Positions 25,455 through 34,128 of a DNA stretch of 64,000 bases are shown in pieces. The stretch's first letter is position 1. Each line of letters begins with the position of its first letter. The notes beneath the pieces were generated by a model, which saw only the letters and a program-made list of their open reading frames with translations, searched no databases and was not told the DNA's origin. The DNA lies in contig NZ_VFME01000001.1 in assembly GCF_006714895.1 (NCBI RefSeq), forward strand, positions 2,728,001-2,792,000. Direction: 5' to 3'. The DNA comes from Gramella sp. Hel_I_59 (GTDB lineage: Bacteria; Bacteroidota; Bacteroidia; Flavobacteriales; Flavobacteriaceae). The position numbers and the translations under genes were made by a program.

Positions 25455-27197
25455 ATGTTCGAAATTTCAGAATTAAAAGCTAAAAAGCTTCCTGAACTTA
25501 AGGAAATTGCTCAATCGCTAAATGTTCCTAAGTATAAAACCCTTAAAAAACTGGATCTTGTTTACCAGATCCTGGACTACCAGGCAGCTAACCCAGCAAA
25601 AGTAAAAGAAGTACTTACAGAAGAAAATGCCGAACCGGCTAAGCAGGAAACCACAAAACCTTCGAAGGTTGGAAGTGAAAAAAAACCTGCTAAAACTCCT
25701 GCCAAACCTGCTGCAAAAGCACCGAGGCCTTCCAGAAAAGAGTCTGATCCAAAGGAAGATAAAAAGGAACCAAGACAGAAAAGTACTCGCGAGCGTAGTC
25801 CTTCTAGCGCAAAAACTGATGATCGCAAGAAAAGCGACAACAGAAACGATAGTCGCAATGAGAGCCGTAATGATAATCGCAACGATCGTAATGATCGCAA
25901 CGACAATCGCAACGATCGCAATCATAACAATAATAGTAATAGCGGAAACAACAAGAATGACCGTAACGATAACAGAAATGATAATCGTAACGTCAATCGC
26001 AATGATAACCGCAACGACAATAAGAAAGGTAATAACGGAAACCGCGATAATCGTAACAGATACCGTGAGCCGGATTACGAATTTGATGCTATCATCGAGA
26101 GTGAAGGTGTACTGGATATCATGCAGGATAACTATGGTTTCCTAAGATCTTCAGATTACAACTACCTTACTTCTCCTGATGATATTTATGTATCGCAGTC
26201 ACAAATTAGATTATTTGGTTTAAAGACAGGTGATACAGTACAGGGACAGATTAGACCTCCAAAAGAAGGAGAAAAATATTTCCCACTTATCAAGATCAAT
26301 AAGATCAACGGACTGGATCCACAGGTTGTTAGAGACAGAGTTTCTTTTGAGCATCTTACACCACTTTTCCCGAAAGAGAAATTCAATATTGCTGAAAAGC
26401 AGGCGACGATCTCTACAAGGGTAATGGATCTTTTTGCTCCAATTGGTAAAGGTCAGCGTGGGATGATCGTATCTCAGCCTAAGACGGGTAAAACGATGTT
26501 ACTGAAGGATATCGCAAATGCTATTGCGGCAAATCATCCTGAAGTATACCAGATCGTTCTACTAATCGATGAACGTCCTGAAGAAGTTACAGATATGCAA
26601 CGTAACGTGAAAGGTGAAGTAGTTGCTTCAACTTTTGACAAAGAAGCTCACGAGCATGTTAGAGTTGCGAATATCGTACTGGAAAAGGCCAAAAGACTGG
26701 TGGAATGTGGACACGATGTTGTTATTCTACTTGATTCCATTACCAGACTGGCACGTGCTTACAATACGGTACAACCTGCCAGCGGTAAAGTATTAAGTGG
26801 TGGTGTAGATGCAAATGCACTTCATAAACCAAAACGTTTCTTTGGTGCTGCACGTAATATAGAAAATGGAGGTTCTCTATCTATTATTGCAACCGCTCTT
26901 ACAGAGACTGGATCTAAAATGGATGAAGTGATCTTTGAAGAATTTAAAGGTACCGGTAACATGGAACTGCAATTGGATAGAAGAATTTCTAACCGTAGAA
27001 TATTCCCAGCTATCGACCTTGTTTCTTCAAGTACGCGTAGAGATGACCTGTTGCTTGACGAAAACAATGTGAAGCGCATGTGGGTACTACGTAAATATCT
27101 TGCTGACATGAATCCTATCGAAGCGATGGAATTTATTAATGATAAGATTAGAAACACTAGAAATAATGAAGAGTTTTTAATTTCCATGAACGGATAA
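25455..27197 (+). CDS. rho: transcription termination factor Rho, with Asn/Arg/Asp-rich insert
   Basis: RNA-dependent hexameric ATPase that ends transcription. The 580-residue protein is much longer than the 419-residue E. coli form. Residues 1-40 are the Rho N-terminal helical domain ([18 protein letters not shown]). Residues about 55-205 are a low-complexity insert: Lys/Pro/Ala-rich first, then many RND/NRNDN units. The RNA-binding cold-shock domain begins near 209 ([21 protein letters not shown]), and the ATPase carries Walker [11 protein letters not shown] near 340, [10 protein letters not shown], and LARAYNTV with the Q/R-loop [20 protein letters not shown]. Inserts of this kind are known in Bacteroidota Rho and, in B. 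thetaiotaomicron, were linked to phase separation. Terminator follows at 27223-27257. Confidence 0.97.
   Translation: MFEISELKAKKLPELKEIAQSLNVPKYKTLKKLDLVYQILDYQAANPAKVKEVLTEENAEPAKQETTKPSKVGSEKKPAKTPAKPAAKAPRPSRKESDPKEDKKEPRQKSTRERSPSSAKTDDRKKSDNRNDSRNESRNDNRNDRNDRNDNRNDRNHNNNSNSGNNKNDRNDNRNDNRNVNRNDNRNDNKKGNNGNRDNRNRYREPDYEFDAIIESEGVLDIMQDNYGFLRSSDYNYLTSPDDIYVSQSQIRLFGLKTGDTVQGQIRPPKEGEKYFPLIKINKINGLDPQVVRDRVSFEHLTPLFPKEKFNIAEKQATISTRVMDLFAPIGKGQRGMIVSQPKTGKTMLLKDIANAIAANHPEVYQIVLLIDERPEEVTDMQRNVKGEVVASTFDKEAHEHVRVANIVLEKAKRLVECGHDVVILLDSITRLARAYNTVQPASGKVLSGGVDANALHKPKRFFGAARNIENGGSLSIIATALTETGSKMDEVIFEEFKGTGNMELQLDRRISNRRIFPAIDLVSSSTRRDDLLLDENNVKRMWVLRKYLADMNPIEAMEFINDKIRNTRNNEEFLISMNG
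25833..26064 (+). repeat. low-complexity Asn-Arg-Asp coding repeat in rho
   Basis: About 230 bases of irregular short repeats such as CGCAACGATCGTAATGATCG encode runs of RND and NRNDN. Units are 6-12 bases and not exactly spaced. The codons alternate (CGC/CGT/AGA, AAC/AAT, GAC/GAT), so the protein pattern is kept by selection rather than by recent slippage alone. Confidence 0.85.
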
Positions 27198-27222
27198 TTT
27201 AATCTTTTTTATATAAATTCTG

Positions 27223-27257
27223 AAAAGCCTGAAATTCCAGTTTCAGGCTTTTTTTTT
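27223..27257 (+). terminator. intrinsic terminator of rho
   Basis: Stem AAGCCTGAAA (27225-27234) with TTTCAGGCTT (27241-27250), 6-nt loop, followed by eight T. Confidence 0.85.
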
Positions 27258-27581
27258 GCGATATGATTAAGTTGGGAAAGAGGGCGTGGAATTCGTGGTA
27301 ATTTTACAGGCTACAGATCTTATTCGAAGTGTATCAACTTAAATTCATATTAAGGCATTCGCTTTGTACAATTGCAGTACAATGAATAAACCAGAAAGGC
27401 TAAAAACTAAGTTTTACAATACAGAATATTTCAGATTAATTTTCCGAAGAAAGCAACAATGGAACTTCAGATAACGTCTTCGATATTATAGTTTTAGACT
27501 GTAGATTTCGCAAGTTGAGAGGTGAAATTTGGAGAATTCCGCAGTTATAACGGAAGACTACAAACTCTGATTATTTGCAAT
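27258..27581. other. intergenic region between rho and tRNA-Gly
   Basis: About 320 bases without a recognised gene. The only frame with some appeal is a 30-codon one at 27382-27474 (MNKPERLKTKFYNTEYFRLI...), basic and aromatic, but without promoter or family support. Nothing else is seen. Confidence 0.5.
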
Positions 27582-27605
27582 AAAAAACCCTGTCGATTGA
27601 CAGGG
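27582..27605 (-). terminator. terminator of tRNA-Gly
   Basis: Stem CCCTGTC (27588-27594) with GACAGGG (27599-27605), loop GATT, followed on the minus strand by a T-run (A27582-27587). It begins 6 bases past the tRNA 3' end. Confidence 0.82.
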
Positions 27606-27610
27606 CTTAG

Positions 27611-27683
27611 AGCGGGAGACCGGGTTCGAACCGGCGACATTCAGCTTGGAAGGCTGACGCTCTACCAACTGAGCTACTCCCGC
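27611..27683 (-). tRNA. tRNA-Gly (anticodon TCC)
   Basis: The 73-nt minus-strand sequence folds as a cloverleaf: acceptor GCGGGAG with CTCCCGC, D arm GCTC...GAGC, anticodon stem TCAGC/GCTGA around loop CTTCCAA giving anticodon TCC, T arm CCGGTTCGAACCCGG. Discriminator T; CCA not encoded. Reads GGA and probably GGG. Confidence 0.96.
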
Positions 27684-27729
27684 ATGCGGCGGCAAATATA
27701 AATGCTTTCTTTTGTATGTTCAAAGGAAA

Positions 27730-28182
27730 TCAGAGTTTTTTTAGAAAATGATAGCCGCGAATTACAAAACCAAGATTCATGTAAAATTTATGTGATCTGA
27801 AGTTTTCCACGGAACTGTTTAGCTCGATAGTTTCACATTGCTTTTTGATCGCATACTGTTCTATAAATTGGAATAACTGTGTCCCAACACCCAGCCCCTG
27901 CAGGTCATCATTTATATAAATATGATCTACTTCGCAGGTTTTTCCCGCATAATGCCGGGTCATGAACCATAATCCAAAAACACCTACAAGTTTTCCAGCT
28001 CTATAAATACCGAAACACTCATAATTCTGCTCAAACATTTCCAGTAATCTTTCCTTCAAAATCTCTGGTGGCAACGCCTGCGACTGCAGTTTTTCCAGGT
28101 AAGGCAGAACTAAGGAAAAATCAGTTTTTAAAATCTTGTTAAATGCCAGTTGCATACCTGCCTTTTCCGTAAAAATAGTCAT
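27730..28182 (-). CDS. GNAT family N-acetyltransferase
   Basis: A 150-residue acetyltransferase with a single GNAT domain. The acetyl-CoA site is the VDHIYINDDLQGLGVGTQLF segment (a QGxGxG-type P-loop), followed by AIKKQCETIELNSSVENFRSHKF and the C-terminal FYMNLGFVIRGYHFLKKL, where the NxxxHxFYxxxGF pattern is typical. The substrate cannot be told. It is divergent from clpP. The start could be the ATG at 28182 or the internal one at MQLAFNKIL. Confidence 0.85.
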   Translation of the reverse strand: MTIFTEKAGMQLAFNKILKTDFSLVLPYLEKLQSQALPPEILKERLLEMFEQNYECFGIYRAGKLVGVFGLWFMTRHYAGKTCEVDHIYINDDLQGLGVGTQLFQFIEQYAIKKQCETIELNSSVENFRSHKFYMNLGFVIRGYHFLKKL

Positions 28183-28220
28183 ATTTTTATCTATTACTTC
28201 AAGTACTGCAAATAAGAATT

Positions 28221-28781
28221 ATGGATACATCTAAGAATAAGCCTGGTAAGATCCAGGATCTAATTGACAATAAATTTCTGGAAGAACGCAAAATTTATCT
28301 TTGGGGAATGGTCAATGATAAAACTGCAAAACATGTCATAGACCGACTGGAATATCTTGACCTTATGGGAGACGGCGAGATTCAGTTATTCATCAATAGC
28401 CCGGGTGGTTATGTAACCGATGGATTTGCTATTTATGATACCATCATGAGCATAAAATCACCAGTTTCAACAATTTGTACGGGTCTGGCAGCTTCCATGG
28501 GATCAATATTACTTTCCGCGGGAGAAAAAGGAAGAAGATTTATACAACCGCACGCGAAAGTGATGATTCACCAACCTAGTGGCGGAGCAAGAGGTCAGGC
28601 TTCAAATATTGAGATCGCGGCTAATGAAATACTTAAAACCAAACACCTTAGCGCAGAGATCCTTGCTGAAAATTGCGGGACAACTACAGAAAAGGTCCTT
28701 AAGGATTTTAATCGCGACTACTGGATGGATGCAGATGAATCATTGGATTACGGAATAGTAGACGGAATTTTTAGAAAATAA
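28221..28781 (+). CDS. clpP: ATP-dependent Clp protease proteolytic subunit
   Basis: Serine protease ring that degrades proteins delivered by ClpX/ClpA-type ATPases. The catalytic triad is visible: Ser92 in GLAASMGS, His117 in MIHQPS, and Asp166 in NRDYWM. At 186 residues it is slightly shorter than E. coli ClpP and shows divergences (GRRFIQPHAKVMIHQPSGGA), which suggests a second ClpP type; another clpP may exist elsewhere on the chromosome. No clpX follows. The next GNAT gene starts 1 base after the stop. Confidence 0.93.
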   Translation: MDTSKNKPGKIQDLIDNKFLEERKIYLWGMVNDKTAKHVIDRLEYLDLMGDGEIQLFINSPGGYVTDGFAIYDTIMSIKSPVSTICTGLAASMGSILLSAGEKGRRFIQPHAKVMIHQPSGGARGQASNIEIAANEILKTKHLSAEILAENCGTTTEKVLKDFNRDYWMDADESLDYGIVDGIFRK

Positions 28782-28782
28782 T

Positions 28783-29064
28783 ATGGAGATAAAACATAAA
28801 GAAAGCGATAGCCGCGGAATGTTCTATATCGAAAAAGAGAATAGTCTTGTTGCTGAACTTACCTATCACAAAAAAGGTAATGTCATTACAATAGATCATA
28901 CCGAGGTAAAAAGAGAAATGGAGAACCAGGGAATTGGTTCAAGCCTGCTGAAGGAAAGCGTTGAATTTGCTCGAAAGCACAATCTAAAGATCGATCCGCT
29001 TTGTCCCTTTGCTGAAGTAAAATTCGATGAAAACCCGGAGTATTCAGACGTTCGAGTTTCTTAG
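28783..29064 (+). CDS. small YidJ/Yjdj-type GNAT N-acetyltransferase
   Basis: A 93-residue protein of the minimal acetyltransferase type (GNAT_acetyltr_2). Pieces seen: YIEKENSLVAELTYHKKGN, VITIDHTEV, the coenzyme A loop ENQGIGSSLLKESVEFARKH, and the C-terminal KIDPLCPFAEVKFDENPEY with the Cys that such proteins carry near the end. Substrate unknown. It starts 1 base after clpP, so cotranscribed with it. Confidence 0.82.
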   Translation: MEIKHKESDSRGMFYIEKENSLVAELTYHKKGNVITIDHTEVKREMENQGIGSSLLKESVEFARKHNLKIDPLCPFAEVKFDENPEYSDVRVS

Positions 29065-29075
29065 TTTCATTTAGA

Positions 29076-30707
29076 ATGAAAATTAAACTACTCCTTGTGG
29101 GTTTGATCCTCGGGATAATAAGCTTATCCTGCAAGGACGAACCAAAGCTGGAAGGTATCGAAGAGCGTAACGAAGTTGAAGAGATCAAAGAACTAACTTC
29201 GCAGGATGAAATAGAGGATTATTTCGAAGATACCGATAGCACATCTGCCAAAATAAACAATTTCAAAAGCGTGAATTCCTTTTATACCCAAAGGGAATTC
29301 ATGCCTTTCTGGAATGACAAAGAATCTCGCGAAGACCTTTTCCGCAGTATTGAAACCATCGAATATGATGGATTATTTTTTGAAGATTATCATGGTGAAG
29401 AATTACAGCAATTGCTATCCTCACTTAACAGTGATAATGAAGAACAGAATCTAAGAGCTGAAATTCTTCTCACCGATGCTTTTATCGATCTTGCTCATGA
29501 TCTTGCCGTGGGTAAACTAAATCCGAAAGAAATTTATGAGGTCTGGGGCACAGAGCTCAACACCATTAATAATGAAAGCTTATTTAAAAGACTGGAAAAA
29601 GGTGAAAAAGCTTCATCCATTCTGGCAGAACTGGCCCCAGATCATGTGGTATATAAAAGTTTAAAGAAAGCACTTAAGAATTACCGGGATGATGGAATTA
29701 AAGAAAATTCCTCCACTGTGATCGCTAGTGGTAAACTTGTAAAACCCGGTGAAGATAATGATAGAATCCCGGATGTTGCGAGCCGGCTTTTCGAGCTTGG
29801 CTACTACACAAAGAGTCCGGACTCGGTCGGAACTAGGTACACTAAAAAATTACAAACTGCACTGGAAGATTTTCAGAAAGACCACGGGCTAAACACTGAT
29901 GGCGTCATTGGTAACACAACTATCGAGAACCTGAATCTTACGACAGAAGACCGGTATCATCAAATTCTGGTCAACATGGAACGCTGGAGATGGTATCCCA
30001 GAGATCTCGGTGAGCATTATATTATAGTAAACATCCCTGATTATGAGCTTTACGTGGTCAGTAATGGAGATACCATTAGAAATCACAAAACCATGGTGGG
30101 TACCGAAGCGAGAAAAACACCTGTTTTCTCTGATGAGATCGATTATATCATTTATAATCCAACCTGGACCATCCCTCCTACTATCATGAAAAATGATGTA
30201 ATTCCGGGAGCTTCTAGAGATGTAGGTTATTTAAGAAAGAAGAATATCAAAATGTATGATCGCAGTGGCAAAGAAGTAGATCCTTCTGCCGTGAATTGGA
30301 ATTCTTCCAGTCCGAGATCTTATACTTACAGGCAGCCGGCAGGACCATCAAATCCATTGGGACTTGTAAAGATCATCTATCCAAATGAATATATGATCTA
30401 TCTACATGATACACCTTCCAAAAGATTGTTTGAAAAGAATGCCCGGGCACAAAGTTCGGGGTGTGTACGAGTGGAGAATGTACTCGATCTTGCTAAATAC
30501 TTGATTGAGGATCAGAAAGAATTCGATGATGAGAAGATCGATGAGATTCTAAAATCTGGAAAAACAACGCAAATCGCTATGAAGCAAAAAATTAAGGTAC
30601 ATCACTTTTACTGGACTACCTATCAAAAAAAAGATACCACCAGGTTTATTGATGATATCTATGATCTTGATAAAAAGCTTTGGGATTTATTGAAGCCTAA
30701 AGCTTAA
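29076..30707 (+). CDS. L,D-transpeptidase, YcbB type, lipoprotein
   Basis: A 543-residue envelope enzyme that would form 3-3 cross-links in peptidoglycan or attach proteins to it. The N-terminus MKIKLLLVGLILGIISLSCK has a lipobox at Cys19. Then come a helical/scaffold region with a large-YcbB block, a peptidoglycan-binding domain (LEDFQKDHGLNTDGVIGNTT near residue 270-285), and the YkuD catalytic domain with HDTPSKRLF and SSGCVRVEN, where Cys463 is the nucleophile. The C-terminal KVHHFYWTTY motif fits the YcbB group. It ends in a 4-base overlap with the convergent L,D-transpeptidase gene. Confidence 0.92.
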   Translation: MKIKLLLVGLILGIISLSCKDEPKLEGIEERNEVEEIKELTSQDEIEDYFEDTDSTSAKINNFKSVNSFYTQREFMPFWNDKESREDLFRSIETIEYDGLFFEDYHGEELQQLLSSLNSDNEEQNLRAEILLTDAFIDLAHDLAVGKLNPKEIYEVWGTELNTINNESLFKRLEKGEKASSILAELAPDHVVYKSLKKALKNYRDDGIKENSSTVIASGKLVKPGEDNDRIPDVASRLFELGYYTKSPDSVGTRYTKKLQTALEDFQKDHGLNTDGVIGNTTIENLNLTTEDRYHQILVNMERWRWYPRDLGEHYIIVNIPDYELYVVSNGDTIRNHKTMVGTEARKTPVFSDEIDYIIYNPTWTIPPTIMKNDVIPGASRDVGYLRKKNIKMYDRSGKEVDPSAVNWNSSSPRSYTYRQPAGPSNPLGLVKIIYPNEYMIYLHDTPSKRLFEKNARAQSSGCVRVENVLDLAKYLIEDQKEFDDEKIDEILKSGKTTQIAMKQKIKVHHFYWTTYQKKDTTRFIDDIYDLDKKLWDLLKPKA

Positions 30708-31435
30708 GAATTTAAAAAACTGGAAGTATTCAGGTATTTGTCGTTAGATCGATGAATGTATACGACCGACTTTCCTTTAATTTTATGGATTAGATCTTTA
30801 GCTACAGTATTAGGAACTGCAGGACAACCATAGCTTCTTCCCAGTCTTCCTAGTCTATCGATAAATTGAGGTTCAGCATAATCTGCTCCATGAATTACAA
30901 CATATCTTTTTCTGGCATTGGAATTAAATTTCTTTTCCATTCCGTCAATGAACAGTGAAAGTCCATTTTTGCCGAAGTAAGTTTCCCCTGTTACATAGAA
31001 GCCCAGGGAACTTTGAAGTGAATTTACAGTATTAGAAAATTTGGTCGCGAATTCAGCACCAGTATTTTTTCCGTGAGCTACATAAGTATTGTATTCAACC
31101 TCTTCTGTATCCATATTAAGGATCCACATCCTTTTCTTAGTTGAAGAAAGGTCGAAATCTACAACAGTTAATAAAGAATTACTGACTTTTCCAGCTTCAT
31201 CTAATTTTTGATAGCCTTTGATAGCTTTTTCAAATACCGATAATTCTGGCATCGTACTATTTTTCAAGGAAAAGCTTTCATATAATGCGAGCGCCTTTTC
31301 TTCGGAAGTAAGTTCAACCTCCTTTACAGGCTCTGTCTCGATTACTATCTCTTTTGAATTGTCAATTTCAGATGCATTACTGAAAGCGAATGAGAAAATT
31401 AGTACTCCAATCACCGTCATAATTCTATACTTCAT
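30704..31435 (-). CDS. murein L,D-transpeptidase family protein (YkuD_2 type)
   Basis: A 243-residue exported protein, the signal peptide spanning residues 1-22 (MKYRIMTVIGVLIFSFAFSN). The C-terminal part is the L,D-transpeptidase catalytic domain family (DUF/YkuD_2): HGKNTGAEFATKFSN, the YVVIHGADYA motif with His182, and GRSYGCPAVP with Cys204 as likely nucleophile. It is distinct from the YcbB-type enzyme at 29076-30707 and faces it, with a 4-base overlap of the stop codons. Both are envelope enzymes, so mutual antisense coupling is possible but unproven. Confidence 0.88.
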   Translation of the reverse strand: MKYRIMTVIGVLIFSFAFSNASEIDNSKEIVIETEPVKEVELTSEEKALALYESFSLKNSTMPELSVFEKAIKGYQKLDEAGKVSNSLLTVVDFDLSSTKKRMWILNMDTEEVEYNTYVAHGKNTGAEFATKFSNTVNSLQSSLGFYVTGETYFGKNGLSLFIDGMEKKFNSNARKRYVVIHGADYAEPQFIDRLGRLGRSYGCPAVPNTVAKDLIHKIKGKSVVYIHRSNDKYLNTSSFLNS

Positions 31436-31984
31436 ATAATTTTCGTTTTAGGTTATTTGTTAAATAATTCCAAAAGTCTTGCCAACATACAAAATTTCAG
31501 AACTAATCTCGAATTCAGCTGAACTTTAACAAGATTTGATACTAAAAGTTATCTCAATTGGCGAAAAACAAAGTCTTGCATGCTTTTGATAAACGCTATA
31601 GAAATGAAAAGATTGTTCCAAAATGTAATGGAAGAATGTTAAATTTTTAATTTGTAATGAAATTACAAATAGTGAAATTTTGTTAAGATTTTTTAGAAGC
31701 CTCATTTAGCTAAAACTTCAAATTATGCTAGACTCGTTTTCCGAAGAGTCATTAAAGATATAAGTTGTGAGTCAGGCAGGCTGGTAACATTAGAATTAGC
31801 TGACCGCTGTTTCTTATTTGAAGATGGCAGATTTCAACGAATTCAAACCAGATAATATTGATCTTCAAAGCTTTTCATCATCCGGTATGCTCCGTCGGAA
31901 TTAGATTTAATAAAATATTATAGTCTGCCCTTCAGCCATTCCCTCTAATTGTTTTTATCTTTATCGCTTAAACTACGACTATCA
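31436..31984. other. 549-base intergenic region between L,D-transpeptidase and gpmI
   Basis: Unusually long gap for this compact stretch. No gene is recognised. It holds a perfect AT-rich palindrome at 31650-31670, a near-consensus -7 box (TATCTTTA, 31956-31963) 21 bases before the gpmI ATG, and a 26-codon frame at 31824-31904 (MADFNEFKPDNIDLQSFSSS...) without further support. Confidence 0.6.
31650..31670. promoter_or_regulatory. perfect palindrome, candidate operator
   Basis: ATTTGTAAT (31650-31658), spacer GAA, ATTACAAAT (31662-31670): 9-bp perfect arms. The short spacer and AT-rich arms look more like a dimeric regulator site than a terminator; it has no T-run. It lies in the divergent gap. 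Confidence 0.35.
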
Positions 31985-33502
31985 ATGAATAAGAAAGTTC
32001 TCCTTATGATTCTGGATGGCTGGGGTATTTCTCCTAATGATGAAATATCTGCAGTAGCTAAAGCTAATACACCATTCATCGATTCGCTACCTGGAAAATT
32101 CCCACACGCTACCTTAAGAACCGATGGCCTTAATGTAGGTCTTCCGGAGGGACAAATGGGGAACAGTGAGGTTGGACATATGAATCTTGGAGCCGGTAGA
32201 GTTGTTTACCAGGATTTGGTGAAGATCAACATGGCGGTGGAAAAGAACACACTAAAAGATGAACCAGTATTGGAAGCGGCATTTAGCTATGCGGTGAAGA
32301 ACAATAAGCCAATTCATTTTATGGGATTGCTTAGTGATGGTGGAGTTCATTCTCATATTGACCATTTAAAAGGATTATTATCTGCAGCTGATGCTGCTGG
32401 TGTAAAAAATAAGTACGTACATGCTTTTACCGATGGTCGTGATGCAGATCCACATTCTGGTAAAGGTTTTGTAGAAGATCTACTCCCACATTTAAAATCT
32501 ACAAATTCTGAACTAGCCTCTGTTATTGGTAGATATTATGCCATGGACAGGGATAACCGTTGGGAAAGAGTTGAAAAAGCATACGACCTTATCGTAAAGG
32601 GTGAAGGAAAAAGCACTCAGGATATCATATCTGAAATTCAGAAAAGCTACGAGAGTGATATTTCTGATGAATTCATAGATCCTATAGTGTTCACTGATGA
32701 TAATGGAAACCCTGTTGCTAAACTTGGTGAAAAGGATGTAGTGATATATTTCAACTTCAGAACAGATCGTGGAAGACAACTAACCCAGGCACTATCACAA
32801 GATGACTTCCCGGAATTTGACATGAAAAAACTGACCTTATACTACGTCACCATGACGAAATATGACGACAGGTTTGAAAATGTAAATGTCATCTTTCAAA
32901 AATCTAATATTAAAGCCACTTTGGGAGAAGTCCTTGAATATGAGGGCAAGAAACAAATAAGGATTGCAGAAACTGAGAAATATCCTCACGTAACCTTTTT
33001 CTTCTCTGGAGGTAGAGAAAAGCCTTTTGCTGGTGAAAGAAGACTCATGTGCGACTCTCCGAAAGTTGCCACTTATGACCTCCAGCCGGAAATGAGCGCT
33101 TATGATATTACAGACAAAATCGTTCCTGAATTAGAGGACGAGTCGGCTGATTTTATATGTTTAAATTTCGCAAATCCAGATATGGTAGGTCATACCGGTG
33201 ATTTTGATGCTGCAGTCAAGGCTTGTGAAACTGTTGATATTTGCGCTAAAAAAGTAGCTGAAACTGCTTTTGAAAATGATTATTCTGTCATCATCATTGC
33301 AGATCATGGGAATAGTGAAACAATGAAGAATCCAGATGGTAGTGCAAATACTGCGCACACTACGAACCCTGTTCCCCTAATTTTAATGGATAAAGATGTA
33401 AAATCCATTCAGGACGGTAAGCTTGGTAACATTGCTCCGACTATATTAAAACTGATGGGAATTACCCAACCAGATCTAATGACAGAAGACTCCCTAATAT
33501 AA
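31985..33502 (+). CDS. gpmI: 2,3-bisphosphoglycerate-independent phosphoglycerate mutase
   Basis: Interconverts 3- and 2-phosphoglycerate using two metal ions. From ATG 31985 (MNKKVLLMILDGWGISPNDE) the product has 505 residues, the usual size. Asp11 and Ser61 (EGQMGNSEVGH) are the metal ligand and phosphoserine; also visible are HAFTDGRDADPHS, FNFRTDRGRQ, the VMTKYD-like VTMTKYDD, and the second metal site ADHGNSETM with NPDMVGHTGDF. An upstream in-frame ATG at 31949 falls inside the promoter region and adds only a non-conserved leader. The thioredoxin gene follows 5 bases later. Confidence 0.96.
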   Translation: MNKKVLLMILDGWGISPNDEISAVAKANTPFIDSLPGKFPHATLRTDGLNVGLPEGQMGNSEVGHMNLGAGRVVYQDLVKINMAVEKNTLKDEPVLEAAFSYAVKNNKPIHFMGLLSDGGVHSHIDHLKGLLSAADAAGVKNKYVHAFTDGRDADPHSGKGFVEDLLPHLKSTNSELASVIGRYYAMDRDNRWERVEKAYDLIVKGEGKSTQDIISEIQKSYESDISDEFIDPIVFTDDNGNPVAKLGEKDVVIYFNFRTDRGRQLTQALSQDDFPEFDMKKLTLYYVTMTKYDDRFENVNVIFQKSNIKATLGEVLEYEGKKQIRIAETEKYPHVTFFFSGGREKPFAGERRLMCDSPKVATYDLQPEMSAYDITDKIVPELEDESADFICLNFANPDMVGHTGDFDAAVKACETVDICAKKVAETAFENDYSVIIIADHGNSETMKNPDGSANTAHTTNPVPLILMDKDVKSIQDGKLGNIAPTILKLMGITQPDLMTEDSLI

Positions 33503-33507
33503 TTTTT

Positions 33508-34077
33508 ATGAAAAAGCTATTTATTATCATTGCAGCTTTTGCTGTGAGCTGTGGAAATAAAATGGACAATTCCAACCAGGATGTTGCCATGGATGAAATA
33601 GAAGACACAGGAATTGAACAACAGGAAACCCAAAAGGATATGTTGCTAGGTGATTTTACGAAAGATGAATTACAACAAGCACCATTCAATAGCTGGTTTG
33701 ATTCGAGGTATGAAAATTTCAAACCAGATACCGATGAAATGGCTACGATCAACGAAAATATAAAGGACTACGAAATCAAGGTTCTTATGGGTACATGGTG
33801 CGGTGACAGCAAACGCGAACTACCTAAATTCCTGAAGATTCTTGACGAGGCAAACTATGATTACGACAATCTGCAATTAGTTGCTGTAGATAGAAACAAA
33901 ACGACGCCATCGGGCATTGAGCAAGACCTGGAGGTAACCAGAGTACCTACAATTATCTTTTACAAGGATGGAGAGGAAGTAAATCGTTTTGTGGAATATT
34001 CCCAGGGTGAAAGCATAGAAGAAGACATTGCCAGGATCGTAAGTGGTAAGGAGTACAAAAATTCTTACGCAGAGTAG
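33508..34077 (+). CDS. thioredoxin-family lipoprotein with single-Cys WCGDS motif
   Basis: A 189-residue lipoprotein: MKKLFIIIAAFAVSC gives a lipobox ending at Cys15. Residues about 85-185 form a thioredoxin fold. The active-site region reads GTWCGDSKRELPKF with one Cys (Cys98) and Ser at the position of the usual second Cys, and a cis-Pro follows in RVPTIIFYKDG. The WCGDS form recurs in flavobacterial thioredoxin-like proteins and cannot work as an ordinary dithiol oxidoreductase. It may act as a monothiol enzyme or binder. It follows gpmI by 5 bases, yet has an envelope function, so cotranscription looks accidental or housekeeping. Confidence 0.85.
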   Translation: MKKLFIIIAAFAVSCGNKMDNSNQDVAMDEIEDTGIEQQETQKDMLLGDFTKDELQQAPFNSWFDSRYENFKPDTDEMATINENIKDYEIKVLMGTWCGDSKRELPKFLKILDEANYDYDNLQLVAVDRNKTTPSGIEQDLEVTRVPTIIFYKDGEEVNRFVEYSQGESIEEDIARIVSGKEYKNSYAE

Positions 34078-34117
34078 TAAGAAAAAGTTGCAAACTCTGT
34101 AATTGAAAAATTATAAC

Positions 34118-34125
34118 TAATTTTG
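34118..34125 (+). promoter_or_regulatory. -7 box TAATTTTG, possible leaderless start
   Basis: Perfect TAnnTTTG ending only 3 bases before the ATG at 34129. If transcription begins 4-7 bases past the box, as is usual, the mRNA would start on or right at the start codon. Confidence 0.5.
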
Positions 34126-34128
34126 TTT

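Noticed and set aside
25833..26064. Short repeats that resemble a CRISPR array at first glance
   Set aside because: Units are 6-12 bases, irregular, without spacers, and in frame with Rho.
25518..26145. Long frames in other registers and on the minus strand over the Rho insert, rich in Ile/Leu/Arg
   Set aside because: They arise from the low-complexity RND codons; the Rho frame is unambiguous.
27382..27474. 30-codon frame after rho
   Set aside because: No promoter, no homology that I can see, and a length expected by chance in AT-rich DNA.
31824..31904. 26-codon frame in the gap before gpmI
   Set aside because: Too short and unsupported; listed only as part of the gap.
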